Assembly (NCBI RefSeq): GCF_010435915.1
Contig: NZ_JAAFZH010000002.1
Span: 186,001-250,000, forward strand
Direction of reading: 5' to 3'
Source of the DNA: Spirosoma terrae
GTDB taxonomy: Bacteria; Bacteroidota; Bacteroidia; Cytophagales; Spirosomataceae
DNA length: 64,000 bases
Each line of letters starts with the position of its first letter. Position 1 is the first letter of the stretch. Under the pieces are notes generated by a model, which worked only from the letters and a program-made list of their open reading frames with translations, was not told the DNA's origin and made no database searches. Below, in pieces: positions 34,862 to 41,469 of this stretch. The position numbers and the translations under genes are program-made.

Positions 34862-35374
34862 CTATTTAAATGATATTTCTACATTGGCTTTTTTTATCTG
34901 TTCAAACGGAATTGACAGGGGACCTTCAATTGGTTTTTCTACAGATAAACTCTCTTCTTTTTTCTTTTTACTTTTCGAGATTTTTACTGGCTCGATAAAC
35001 AGTACGATAGACGTATCGTCTGCTGATTCTAACCTGCCCGTACGGACGGTTCCATCTGTCAGCGCAACCGCAAGGGTTTTGCCTATGTTACGTACATACT
35101 GGCGCGGGAATGTTAGCGGGTACCCAACGCCTGGCGAAGAAACTTCAAGAATAAATGGCGCTTCTCCGAAGAAATTCGACTCATCCATCTGAGTTCCCAG
35201 CTGGCGGCTGATGCTGGCGCACTCGTCAATCGTTATACCTGTGTCACTATCCAGTAAAATTGTAACCTTAATTTGACCTCCTCTACGGCCAGCTACCTGA
35301 ATATCAACAATATAAAATTGACCTTCGTTCAGGTAGGATTGCAGTAGATCGGTTATGCGTGCTTTGTCGTCCAT
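34862..35374 (-). CDS. rimP: Ribosome maturation factor RimP
   Basis: A 170-residue factor for 30S subunit maturation. The N-terminal domain shows YIVDIQVAGRRGGQIKVTILLDSDTGITIDECASISRQL in outline, with the conserved DECA-type stretch near residue 50 and FILEVSSPGVGYPL near 77. A C-terminal Sm-like barrel follows with GRLESADD and a Lys-rich insertion before the last strand. First gene of rimP-nusA-infB. Its leader contains a strong symmetric hairpin (35389-35416) and a well-formed promoter (35442-35472). Confidence 0.96.
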   Translation of the reverse strand: MDDKARITDLLQSYLNEGQFYIVDIQVAGRRGGQIKVTILLDSDTGITIDECASISRQLGTQMDESNFFGEAPFILEVSSPGVGYPLTFPRQYVRNIGKTLAVALTDGTVRTGRLESADDTSIVLFIEPVKISKSKKKKEESLSVEKPIEGPLSIPFEQIKKANVEISFK

Positions 35375-35388
35375 AAAGTAAGGCTAAC

Positions 35389-35416
35389 AAAAAAGGGAGT
35401 TCGACTCCCTTTTTTT
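35389..35416 (-). terminator. Terminator-like hairpin in the rimP leader
   Basis: A symmetric hairpin, GGGAGT / TCG / ACTCCC, flanked by six A on one side and seven T on the other, so it looks like an intrinsic terminator in either direction. No plus-strand gene ends here, and the nearest minus-strand promoter is just upstream at 35442, so the hairpin lies within the 5' leader of rimP-nusA-infB, 15 bases before ATG. Best read as an attenuator. Confidence 0.75.
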
Positions 35417-35441
35417 ATAACGCCATACGGTAATTACGGAG

Positions 35442-35472
35442 CAAATATAACGCTATTTTCAGTATTTCGCAA
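35442..35472 (-). promoter_or_regulatory. Promoter of rimP-nusA-infB
   Basis: On the minus strand, TTG at 35470-35472, a 20-base spacer and a perfect -7 TATATTTG at 35442-35449. Both Bacteroidota sigma-A elements are present at the right spacing. The start site would be near 35436, giving a leader of about 60 bases that includes the hairpin. Confidence 0.65.
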
Positions 35473-35559
35473 CTTGCTTCCTGGTGCTACGTAATAGGTT
35501 TATGGGGCTAATCGTCTATTTTTGATCAAAAAACTATAGTTAGGCTGCTTACCAATGAT

Positions 35560-36693
35560 ATGGCGATAAAGCTTCAAATAGGTAGATTAGTTACTTTTTT
35601 CTTTAGATCTTTATTCTGGTCGCTGAATTTACTGCTTGCTCTGTACACATTGCTGGCCTACTGGCTTTTATACTCGTTATCGATTGAACATTGGTCGGCG
35701 AGTATGATTATGATTTCTATCCCGGTTGCGTGGGTATTTAATTTCATTTGTATCGTTCTCTGGCTTTTTGTCCGTCCGTGGCGGAGTTGGTTGTCTGGTC
35801 TGGTTCTTATTGTCGGCATTGTTCTTTTTGGGAGTCGAACGTTTGTCTGGCATTCAATAGAAAAATTAACCGACAGCAGTATTCCCTTGAAGGTGTTCAG
35901 CTATAATGTTCAATCGTTTGGATTAGATAGTGATTGGGAGCGCAGCCATAGTTCGCCCCGTGTTCGGCGACTTGTTAACTACGTACTACGTTATGAAGCG
36001 CCCGTAAAATGTTTTCAGGAATTTTACAATTCGACGTCTATTGATGATTACGATGTGGTTAGGCATTTTCAGGAAAGCGGTTACAGACATTCCGTATTGT
36101 TAAACCCTGAAGCAGCCAACCAGCCATCGGGTATGGTAGGGGTAGCTATTTTTTCCATTTACCCGATTGTGCATGGCGATAGAGAATCCTTTGATCGATG
36201 GAATGGCCTGGTCTGGGCCGATATAAAGGTCGGCCACGATACGGTCAGGGTCATTAATGTTCACCTGCAGTCGATGGGTATCCGCGTAGGAAAAGTGTTA
36301 CGCCAGGGACAATTGGCCGGCGTTAAACATGAAACCCGTGGCGTATTAAGCGCACTACGTTCTGGATTTATTGAACGCCGTGAACAGGTTGCCCGCGTTG
36401 AGCGTCACATTCGCGAAAGCCCACATCCGGTTATTGTTACGGGCGATCATAACGATACGCCTTACAGTGTAGTGTATGAACGAATGCGCCGGATTTTACC
36501 GAATAGTTTTGAGGAGGCAGGTCGTGGGTTTGGGTTTACCTATAATCGGTTACCTGGATTCATTCGGATAGATCATCAGTTCCATGACCCATCCTTGAGT
36601 ATGCTTAATTTTGAGACAATCAATTACATCAAATACTCCGACCATTATCCAATCGTAGGAACGTATCGAGTGAACAATAAACCGAGAAAGTAA
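35560..36693 (+). CDS. Membrane-anchored endonuclease/exonuclease/phosphatase family protein
   Basis: A 377-residue protein with three or four N-terminal membrane helices (about 10-100) followed by an EEP domain. The catalytic series is present: FSYNVQSFG near residue 113 (Asn), CFQEFYN near 150 (Glu, metal), INVHLQSMG near 225, VIVTGDHNDTPYS near 290 (Asp-x-Asn) and SDHYPIVGTY at the C-terminus (Asp-His). Such proteins hydrolyse phosphodiesters or phosphomonoesters; membrane-anchored forms in Bacteroidota are common but their substrates are not established. Transcribed alone, convergent with moaE. Confidence 0.88.
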   Translation: MAIKLQIGRLVTFFFRSLFWSLNLLLALYTLLAYWLLYSLSIEHWSASMIMISIPVAWVFNFICIVLWLFVRPWRSWLSGLVLIVGIVLFGSRTFVWHSIEKLTDSSIPLKVFSYNVQSFGLDSDWERSHSSPRVRRLVNYVLRYEAPVKCFQEFYNSTSIDDYDVVRHFQESGYRHSVLLNPEAANQPSGMVGVAIFSIYPIVHGDRESFDRWNGLVWADIKVGHDTVRVINVHLQSMGIRVGKVLRQGQLAGVKHETRGVLSALRSGFIERREQVARVERHIRESPHPVIVTGDHNDTPYSVVYERMRRILPNSFEEAGRGFGFTYNRLPGFIRIDHQFHDPSLSMLNFETINYIKYSDHYPIVGTYRVNNKPRK

Positions 36694-36707
36694 CGTTAAA
36701 TCTGGAG

Positions 36708-37118
36708 TTAGGGGTGAGCATTTACCCACACTGCGCCGTCGGTAAAAACTTCTTTTTTCCAGATTGGCACGGTCTGTTTGATGGTATCTATTATATATCG
36801 ACAAGCCTCGAAAGCATCAGCACGGTGAGCAGTGGCTACACCAATAAACACGGCTATGTCGCCGGTACGTAGTACGCCCTTCCTGTGTATAATTGCATAA
36901 TTCAAAATTGGCCAGCGACGCCCTGCTTCGTCGGCAATTTTCTGCATTTCGCTGATGGCCATACGATCGTAGGCTTCATATTCGAGCCGGTCGACCGGGC
37001 GGTGCTGGGTATTATCACGAACAACGCCCAGGAATAAATCAAGTGCGCCCGCCTGATCTGATTGTAAATTGGCCAGAACGGAGGCAACGTCGATGGGGGC
37101 GGTAACAAGGTCAATCAT
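36708..37118 (-). CDS. moaE: Molybdopterin synthase catalytic subunit MoaE
   Basis: A 136-residue subunit that, with MoaD thiocarboxylate, puts the dithiolene sulfurs on precursor Z to make molybdopterin. Family motifs are GALDLFLGVVRD near residue 23, LEYEAYDRMA near 42, IIHRKGVLRTGDIAVFIGVATAHR near 77 and TVPIWKKEVF near 115, where the Lys residues are catalytic. It starts 17 bases after moaD. The other molybdenum cofactor genes are not in this window. Confidence 0.96.
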   Translation of the reverse strand: MIDLVTAPIDVASVLANLQSDQAGALDLFLGVVRDNTQHRPVDRLEYEAYDRMAISEMQKIADEAGRRWPILNYAIIHRKGVLRTGDIAVFIGVATAHRADAFEACRYIIDTIKQTVPIWKKEVFTDGAVWVNAHP

Positions 37119-37135
37119 ATCGGAAAACGTCGGAT

Positions 37136-37384
37136 TTATCCACCGCTAACGGGAGGAATCAGGGCAATTTCGTCTTTAGAAGAAATGAGTTGGTCTGCTT
37201 CTGCGTATTCGCCATTGACCGCGATCAATAGTGATCGAACATCCGCTAATTTAGGATACTCTTGGTATAATTGATGGAGTAGATCGCTCACTCGATTCCC
37301 TTCATCGATGGCTACCGTTACCGCCGATTGTCCCGTAAGATCGCGTGTGATACCAAAAAGAAGAATAGAAATTGGGGTGCTCAT
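37136..37384 (-). CDS. moaD: Molybdopterin synthase sulfur carrier subunit MoaD
   Basis: An 82-residue ubiquitin-fold sulfur carrier. The C-terminal Gly-Gly (IPPVSGG), which is adenylated and thiocarboxylated, is intact, as is the VNGEYA segment near residue 54. The upstream part ILLFGITRDLTG matches the family start. First gene of moaD-moaE. I see no clear -7/-33 pair before it. Confidence 0.94.
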   Translation of the reverse strand: MSTPISILLFGITRDLTGQSAVTVAIDEGNRVSDLLHQLYQEYPKLADVRSLLIAVNGEYAEADQLISSKDEIALIPPVSGG

Positions 37385-37463
37385 TTGTCAAAATAACGCT
37401 ATTAACAGACACGAAACAATGCTATAGCAACGAATGATGGAATAGAGTTCGTGCATCATAAAC

Positions 37464-37502
37464 AAAAATGGTGCTGCTATCAGTAGATAACAGCACCATT
37501 TT
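37464..37502 (-). terminator. Intrinsic terminator after the Lys-rich secreted protein gene
   Basis: A 12-base stem, AAAATGGTGCTG with CAGCACCATTTT, extended by TATC/GATA past one mismatch. Flanking A and T runs let it work on both strands. It lies between the end of the 37545 gene and the start of moaD, so it separates the two units. Confidence 0.85.
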
Positions 37503-37544
37503 ATTCATGTATAAGACTACTTAGCCTGTAACGTAGTAAACAAC

Positions 37545-37826
37545 CTATTTTTGATTATCTAATTTACGTTCTGCTTTTTTTAATTTTTTCTCTGTTTTAT
37601 CCAGCGCTTTGTTGGTGCCGTCCTTTACGTCTTCTTTCGTATTTTTGGCTGCTCTGGATACTTTTCTTCCGGCTTTTTTTGCCTCTCTTCCCGTTTTATC
37701 AGCCGCAGCGTCTATCGTTTGCCCAGCCTGACGTGCTGTTTCTTTTGCTTTCTCTTTTGTGTCCTGAGCGAAAGCCAGCGTACCTGAAATAACCAGCGCT
37801 ACAGCCAGCAGCATTACCTTTTTCAT
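37545..37826 (-). CDS. Small secreted Lys-rich helical protein
   Basis: A 93-residue protein with a standard signal peptide (MKKVMLLAVALVISGTLAFA, cleavage before QD). The mature part is one amphipathic helix of Lys, Ala, Glu, Asp and Thr, with repeating units such as KAKETARQAGQ and NKALDKTEKKLKKAERKL, close to an 11-residue period. That resembles LEA-type or YtxH-like stress proteins, but low complexity makes homology doubtful. It would be periplasmic. It stands alone between a terminator and the protease gene. No function can be assigned. Confidence 0.75.
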   Translation of the reverse strand: MKKVMLLAVALVISGTLAFAQDTKEKAKETARQAGQTIDAAADKTGREAKKAGRKVSRAAKNTKEDVKDGTNKALDKTEKKLKKAERKLDNQK

Positions 37827-37889
37827 ACTTGTCGAGTGTTTGTAATGTATGATAATTAAAACATCGATTTCGTATGAAATGTTTGACGT

Positions 37890-38912
37890 TCAGTCTTTGT
37901 GTTTAAAAACTTTAACCTGATACACGTAAGACTGCATCCGCTTTATTTGCTGTTTTCGTGGCAGACGGGCCAGTGTGTTTTTGCGGTTCAGATGTAGCGG
38001 AATACCTTTCAGCGAGTCTGCTGATATGTTATTGAGCGCTTTGAACAGGTAATTCGTTTTAATGGCAAAGCTAACACCTTCAGAGGTGGTTTGTTTGCCA
38101 CTAATAATTCCGATTACGTTTCCTTTTTCGTCTAAAAGAGGACCACCTGAGTTGCCAGGATTAACGCCAATCGCTACCTGATAAGCGGTTGAATCGCCAC
38201 GAAAGCCAGTACCCGAGCTGAGATACCCCTCTCCATATACGATTTCTTCCCGTGGATAACCCAAGGTGAAAACACGTTCCCCCAAATCGGTTTGGTGGGA
38301 GTCAAAACTGTATGGAATAGGCGGAAGAGGCCGGAAAGCACTATCGTCGCAGAGTTGCAGAATCGCTAAATCATGTGCCTGATCAGCATGAACAACACGG
38401 GCTTTGTATACTTCTCCACTCTGGCTTTGCACGTAGATGGAATCTGCTCCCCCTATGATGTGATTATTGGTTACCATATATCCATCAGAGGTTAGCATAA
38501 AGCCTGAGCCTGCAACCTGAGCCGGATTCACTGAGAGTGCGCGCCCACGTCCATTCAGATCATTCAGGAGCTTTCGCTGCGATGATTTAACGGCCTGGAT
38601 CTCCTTACTTAATAAACGATATTGCTGTTCCTGCTGCTGGTGACTTTGCTGATAGGAACGATACAAAAAGATCGAACCGAACGTAGTGATCACGGCCGCA
38701 GAGGCTGCAACAGCCAACGTAGTACGATATGCCCGCCAGAGCGAACGTAACTGACTAGGTTGCTGAACAGACGACTGGTATGAGCGCGCTTCATCACGAA
38801 CAGAGTCCATTTGTAAACCAGAATGGATTACCGTTAGCTTTTGCTTAAGACGGATTCGTTCGCCGTAAGCTTGTAAGGTACTCTCAAATTCGTTTTCGTC
38901 ATTCGTTTCCAT
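37890..38912 (-). CDS. Membrane-anchored trypsin-like (S1C) serine protease with cytoplasmic N-terminus
   Basis: A 340-residue protein. Residues 1-65 are a charged cytoplasmic segment, 66-87 a membrane helix (TTLAVAASAAVITTFGSIFL), 90-120 a coiled coil, then a trypsin-like domain with the triad His in VTNNHIIG, Asp in HDLAILQL and Ser in VNPGNSGGPLLD. There is no PDZ domain, unlike HtrA/DegS. The layout (short cytoplasmic part, one helix, periplasmic domain) is that of an anti-sigma factor, and the gene follows an ECF sigma gene by 54 bases. It may therefore be both sensor and protease for that sigma factor, but this is inference. It could also be a sigma target for envelope quality control. 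Confidence 0.88.
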   Translation of the reverse strand: METNDENEFESTLQAYGERIRLKQKLTVIHSGLQMDSVRDEARSYQSSVQQPSQLRSLWRAYRTTLAVAASAAVITTFGSIFLYRSYQQSHQQQEQQYRLLSKEIQAVKSSQRKLLNDLNGRGRALSVNPAQVAGSGFMLTSDGYMVTNNHIIGGADSIYVQSQSGEVYKARVVHADQAHDLAILQLCDDSAFRPLPPIPYSFDSHQTDLGERVFTLGYPREEIVYGEGYLSSGTGFRGDSTAYQVAIGVNPGNSGGPLLDEKGNVIGIISGKQTTSEGVSFAIKTNYLFKALNNISADSLKGIPLHLNRKNTLARLPRKQQIKRMQSYVYQVKVFKHKD

Positions 38913-38966
38913 GATCGTATACCGACATTAAGTCGGGCAAGTAACGGGTGGATAGCTCCTAAGAGC

Positions 38967-39560
38967 CTATTCGTTTTGTTTGTACTCAGAAAAAAACAAA
39001 CGCTTTAAACGCATCAGGCATTTGTACTTCTGCGTTTTCGCGTTGTCGGCATTGGTATAGCCAAATTTCTCTGTTATGGCCTGCATACTAAGATGCTGAA
39101 TGTAAAAATCCTCCAGCAACGTTCGACAAGGTTCTCCAAGTCGTTCCAGTGAGTCGGCCATTAAGTCGAACTGACGGTTACGATCTTCGTGATCGATTAA
39201 ATCAAATTCGATTTGTTCATTCGTAAACTCATCGCTGGCTGGTGACTCAATATCACGTACCAGATAGCGGCTACGTTGAGTTAGCTGTTTAAGCCATAGA
39301 CGTCGACTAACTGAATAGATGTATGTCTTTAACTGGCAATTTAGTTCAAGTGAACCTGTTCTGACCTTTTCGTACAATACTATAATGGCCTCCTGGTAAA
39401 TATCCTTGGCATCATCTTCATTACCACTATTTGTTGTAATAAAGTGGAGCACCATTGGAAAAAACCGCCGATATAGTTGATTCAGCACGTCGTCGGAACC
39501 ATTGGCCAAGCCCACCAGCAATTCATCGTCGGTTAACAAGGGCCGGCTACTTTCCTTCAT
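38967..39560 (-). CDS. ECF-type RNA polymerase sigma-70 factor
   Basis: A 197-residue extracytoplasmic-function sigma factor. Region 2 (about 25-95) shows LYRRFFPMVLHFI, DAKDIYQEAIIVLYEKV and LKTYIYSVSRRLWLKQL; region 4 (about 135-190) has LGEPCRTLLEDFYIQHLSMQAITEKFGYTNADN, with the helix-turn-helix. It is the first gene of a unit with the membrane protease. No classical anti-sigma gene is present; the protease's N-terminal segment is the only candidate. A paired inverted repeat just upstream (39599-39644) is likely part of its own control. Confidence 0.93.
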   Translation of the reverse strand: MKESSRPLLTDDELLVGLANGSDDVLNQLYRRFFPMVLHFITTNSGNEDDAKDIYQEAIIVLYEKVRTGSLELNCQLKTYIYSVSRRLWLKQLTQRSRYLVRDIESPASDEFTNEQIEFDLIDHEDRNRQFDLMADSLERLGEPCRTLLEDFYIQHLSMQAITEKFGYTNADNAKTQKYKCLMRLKRLFFSEYKQNE

Positions 39561-39598
39561 CCTGTTGCTTCATTACTTAATACCAAAGTACCTCAAAC

Positions 39599-39644
39599 GT
39601 AACCCAAAAAAAAGTGTAAAAAGTTTTTGAAAAAGTTGGGTTAC
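39599..39644. promoter_or_regulatory. Inverted repeat between ECF sigma gene and small lipoprotein gene
   Basis: A 9-base perfect inverted repeat, GTAACCCAA (39599-39607) and TTGGGTTAC (39636-39644), 28 bases apart. The left arm overlaps a perfect minus-strand -7 element, TACGTTTG (39594-39601), placed about 34 bases before the sigma ATG. The same TTGGGTTACnTTT string reads outward on both strands, so the two arms may be paired promoter or regulator sites for the divergent genes. Confidence 0.55.
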
Positions 39645-39715
39645 CTTTTTCTCTATGGAGTATTAACGTTGACATTGTTCCATTTATCACATATAAACAA
39701 AAACGCCCCAAAACT

Positions 39716-39907
39716 ATGAAAGCTATCACAAAATCTGCCTTCTTTTTCATGGCCATGATCGCCCTTGCAACTTCTTGCAGCTCGAAAAAGACTGAAACTG
39801 AGACGACAACGACCGAGTCTACAATGACGACTGATTCGACCATGGCTACCGATTCTACGATGGCTACCGATTCAGCTTCGACGATGTCTTCTGATAGCGC
39901 GAAGTAA
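39716..39907 (+). CDS. Small Thr/Ser/Asp-repeat lipoprotein
   Basis: A 63-residue precursor: signal peptide, lipobox LATSC with Cys near residue 21, then SSKKTETET and repeats of the type TMATDS (three to four copies, 18-base units at DNA level: TCGACCATGGCTACCGAT and near copies). The mature part is only about 43 residues, fully hydrophilic, acidic and without fold. The plus-strand reading is right because of the signal and lipobox; the longer minus-strand frame there is a shadow. It is divergent from the ECF sigma gene and shares its control region, so it may be a target. A strong terminator follows. Confidence 0.78.
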   Translation: MKAITKSAFFFMAMIALATSCSSKKTETETTTTESTMTTDSTMATDSTMATDSASTMSSDSAK

Positions 39908-39960
39908 TTATAACTAAGGCACAACTGCCGGTTCTAATACCGACATCGCTATAAACGGTA

Positions 39961-39993
39961 ATACGCCCCCTGATGATCCATCAGGGGGCGTAT
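39961..39993. terminator. Strong intrinsic terminator
   Basis: A 15-base perfect stem, ATACGCCCCCTGATG with CATCAGGGGGCGTAT, and a three-base loop, followed by GTTTTTA on the plus strand. It ends the lipoprotein gene and may also serve the convergent epimerase gene. Confidence 0.93.
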
Positions 39994-40004
39994 GTTTTTA
40001 TAAT

Positions 40005-41207
40005 CTATCGTATATGTTCGATTCGGTCGAGCATTTCCAGACAGGCTCTGCTGTTATGGTAGGGGCATTTCCACATACTGATTTTGTCGTTGCCCAGTAC
40101 CTGGTGATCAGCCGTAACGCCACTATACCATTCTCCGTTCTTCGTGTCTAGCAAATACTTTTTTATGTATCCCCAGCTATTGACTGATTTTTCGAGAAAC
40201 TGTTTCTCGTGCGTAAGTTGATAAGCGTTCATAAACCCGACCATTGCCTCGGCCATTACCCACCAGGAGCGTTCGCGATTGAGATGGCCGTTGGGTTCAA
40301 GTTCGTAGTTCATGCCACCATCAGCATCGAGGCCGTCGGAGGCTGCCCGAGCCATTTTTATAGCGAGATCATGAATCTGTTTTTGTAATGATTTGTCGTC
40401 CTGATTACTATTGGCTAAGACATCTGCCGCTTCAGGCAACAGCCAGGAAGCTTCAATATCATGGCCATAAGAAATAGCAGTACGTCGGACACGCCAGTCG
40501 TTATCCATAAACAGCTTCATTCGATACGTTTTCGGATCAACAATATGTTCCTGAAACATACGTAGCATGTGCCTCATCTGGTCGGCGACAGTTTTGTGGG
40601 GCCAGACCCGATATAAGTTGGTAAAAGCCTCCAGGATGTGGAGGTGGGTATTCATCGTTTTGATTTCATGATTATCATACTTACTGATGATATAATCAGT
40701 TGCTGGCGACCAATCGCGCGACTGGGCTTCCCGGAAGCCGCCTTTCTGAGCGTCATAAGCATGATTTAGCATGTGTTTAAAGATTTCTTTGGCAGCTGAC
40801 AGGGCGGAAGCTGAACCGGTCGCATGCGCATATTCACTTAGTCCGTAGAGGGTAAATGCCTGACCATACAGGTGTTTTAACGTTTGCCTGGGCTGCCCTG
40901 TTGAATCGACGGACCAGTAAACCCCACCGTATTGAGGGTCAGTAAAGTGCTTTTGAAGGTATTGAAAAGCACGATCTGCGATTGAATGATATTCGTCATG
41001 TTGGGTATGTCGGAGCGCGGCAGAGAATGTCCATAAAATCCGACTAGTTAATACAATGCCTTTGTCGGCGTTTGGGTCAGGTTGGTTTTGGTAATTGACC
41101 CGGCCATAAAAACCTCCGTTTACCGGATCAGGAGCGTAACGAGCCCAGTAGGAGAGTATATCTTTATGTTCCTGGCGGAGTTCTGCCCGAAGTTGATTAA
41201 GGTCCAT
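40005..41207 (-). CDS. AGE-family epimerase (cellobiose 2-epimerase-like)
   Basis: A 400-residue (alpha/alpha)6-barrel enzyme. I use ATG 41207, 12 codons inside the longest frame, where the family N-terminus begins (LRAELRQEHKDILSYW). Motifs include GFYGRVN near 35, HLYGQAFTLYGLSEY near 112, KTMNTHLHILEAFTNLY near 183, SYGHDIEASWLLPEA near 247, RSWWVMAEAMVGF near 318 and MWKCPYHNSRACLEML at the end; His residues in several of these act as acid and base. These enzymes convert cellobiose, lactose or mannobiose to the C2 epimer. No signal peptide, so it is cytoplasmic. It lies downstream of susC-susD but behind a terminator. Confidence 0.88.
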   Translation of the reverse strand: MDLNQLRAELRQEHKDILSYWARYAPDPVNGGFYGRVNYQNQPDPNADKGIVLTSRILWTFSAALRHTQHDEYHSIADRAFQYLQKHFTDPQYGGVYWSVDSTGQPRQTLKHLYGQAFTLYGLSEYAHATGSASALSAAKEIFKHMLNHAYDAQKGGFREAQSRDWSPATDYIISKYDNHEIKTMNTHLHILEAFTNLYRVWPHKTVADQMRHMLRMFQEHIVDPKTYRMKLFMDNDWRVRRTAISYGHDIEASWLLPEAADVLANSNQDDKSLQKQIHDLAIKMARAASDGLDADGGMNYELEPNGHLNRERSWWVMAEAMVGFMNAYQLTHEKQFLEKSVNSWGYIKKYLLDTKNGEWYSGVTADHQVLGNDKISMWKCPYHNSRACLEMLDRIEHIR

Positions 41208-41214
41208 TCGACTA

Positions 41215-41276
41215 GAGAATGATGAGTGACGAAGAGCTAGCAAACGTAATGCCTGTCTTTATAACTCATCATTCTC
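41215..41276. repeat. 13-base inverted repeat before the epimerase gene
   Basis: GAGAATGATGAGT (41215-41227) and its exact complement ACTCATCATTCTC (41264-41276), 36 bases apart, directly before the epimerase start. It would form a long-loop hairpin in the leader or an operator pair. A dense group of CTACGT/ACGTAG copies follows near 41286-41303. Confidence 0.5.
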
Positions 41277-41412
41277 CATTTTCTACTGCTACGTTCGCTA
41301 CGTAGTAGGTAGTGTCGTAATTTCGAATCCTCTTATCAGCCGAGAGTTTTCTGAGCCTGATCAGGGTTTTGCTTTTAGTTTGGCAGGCTGAATAATAATG
41401 AATTGCTCTCAT

Positions 41413-41451
41413 AAAAAAAGAGTCTACCTAACCTTAGGTAGACTCTTTTTT
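41413..41451 (-). terminator. Intrinsic terminator of susC-susD
   Basis: A near-perfect palindromic hairpin, AGAGTCTACCTA with TAGGTAGACTCT around a short ACCT loop, with seven A on one side and six T on the other. It sits about 20 bases after the susD stop and ends the susC-susD transcript before the epimerase gene. Confidence 0.93.
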
Positions 41452-41469
41452 ATAAATTATACAGAGTGA

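Noticed and set aside
35389..35416. Resemblance of the GGGAGTTCGACTCCC hairpin to a tRNA T-arm
   Set aside because: No acceptor, D or anticodon arm can be found next to it; A and T runs flank it as in terminators.
39577..39924. 115-codon minus-strand frame over the small lipoprotein gene
   Set aside because: Repeats of Val-Glu-Ser are the complement of the lipoprotein's TMATDS units; the plus strand has a signal peptide, lipobox and terminator.
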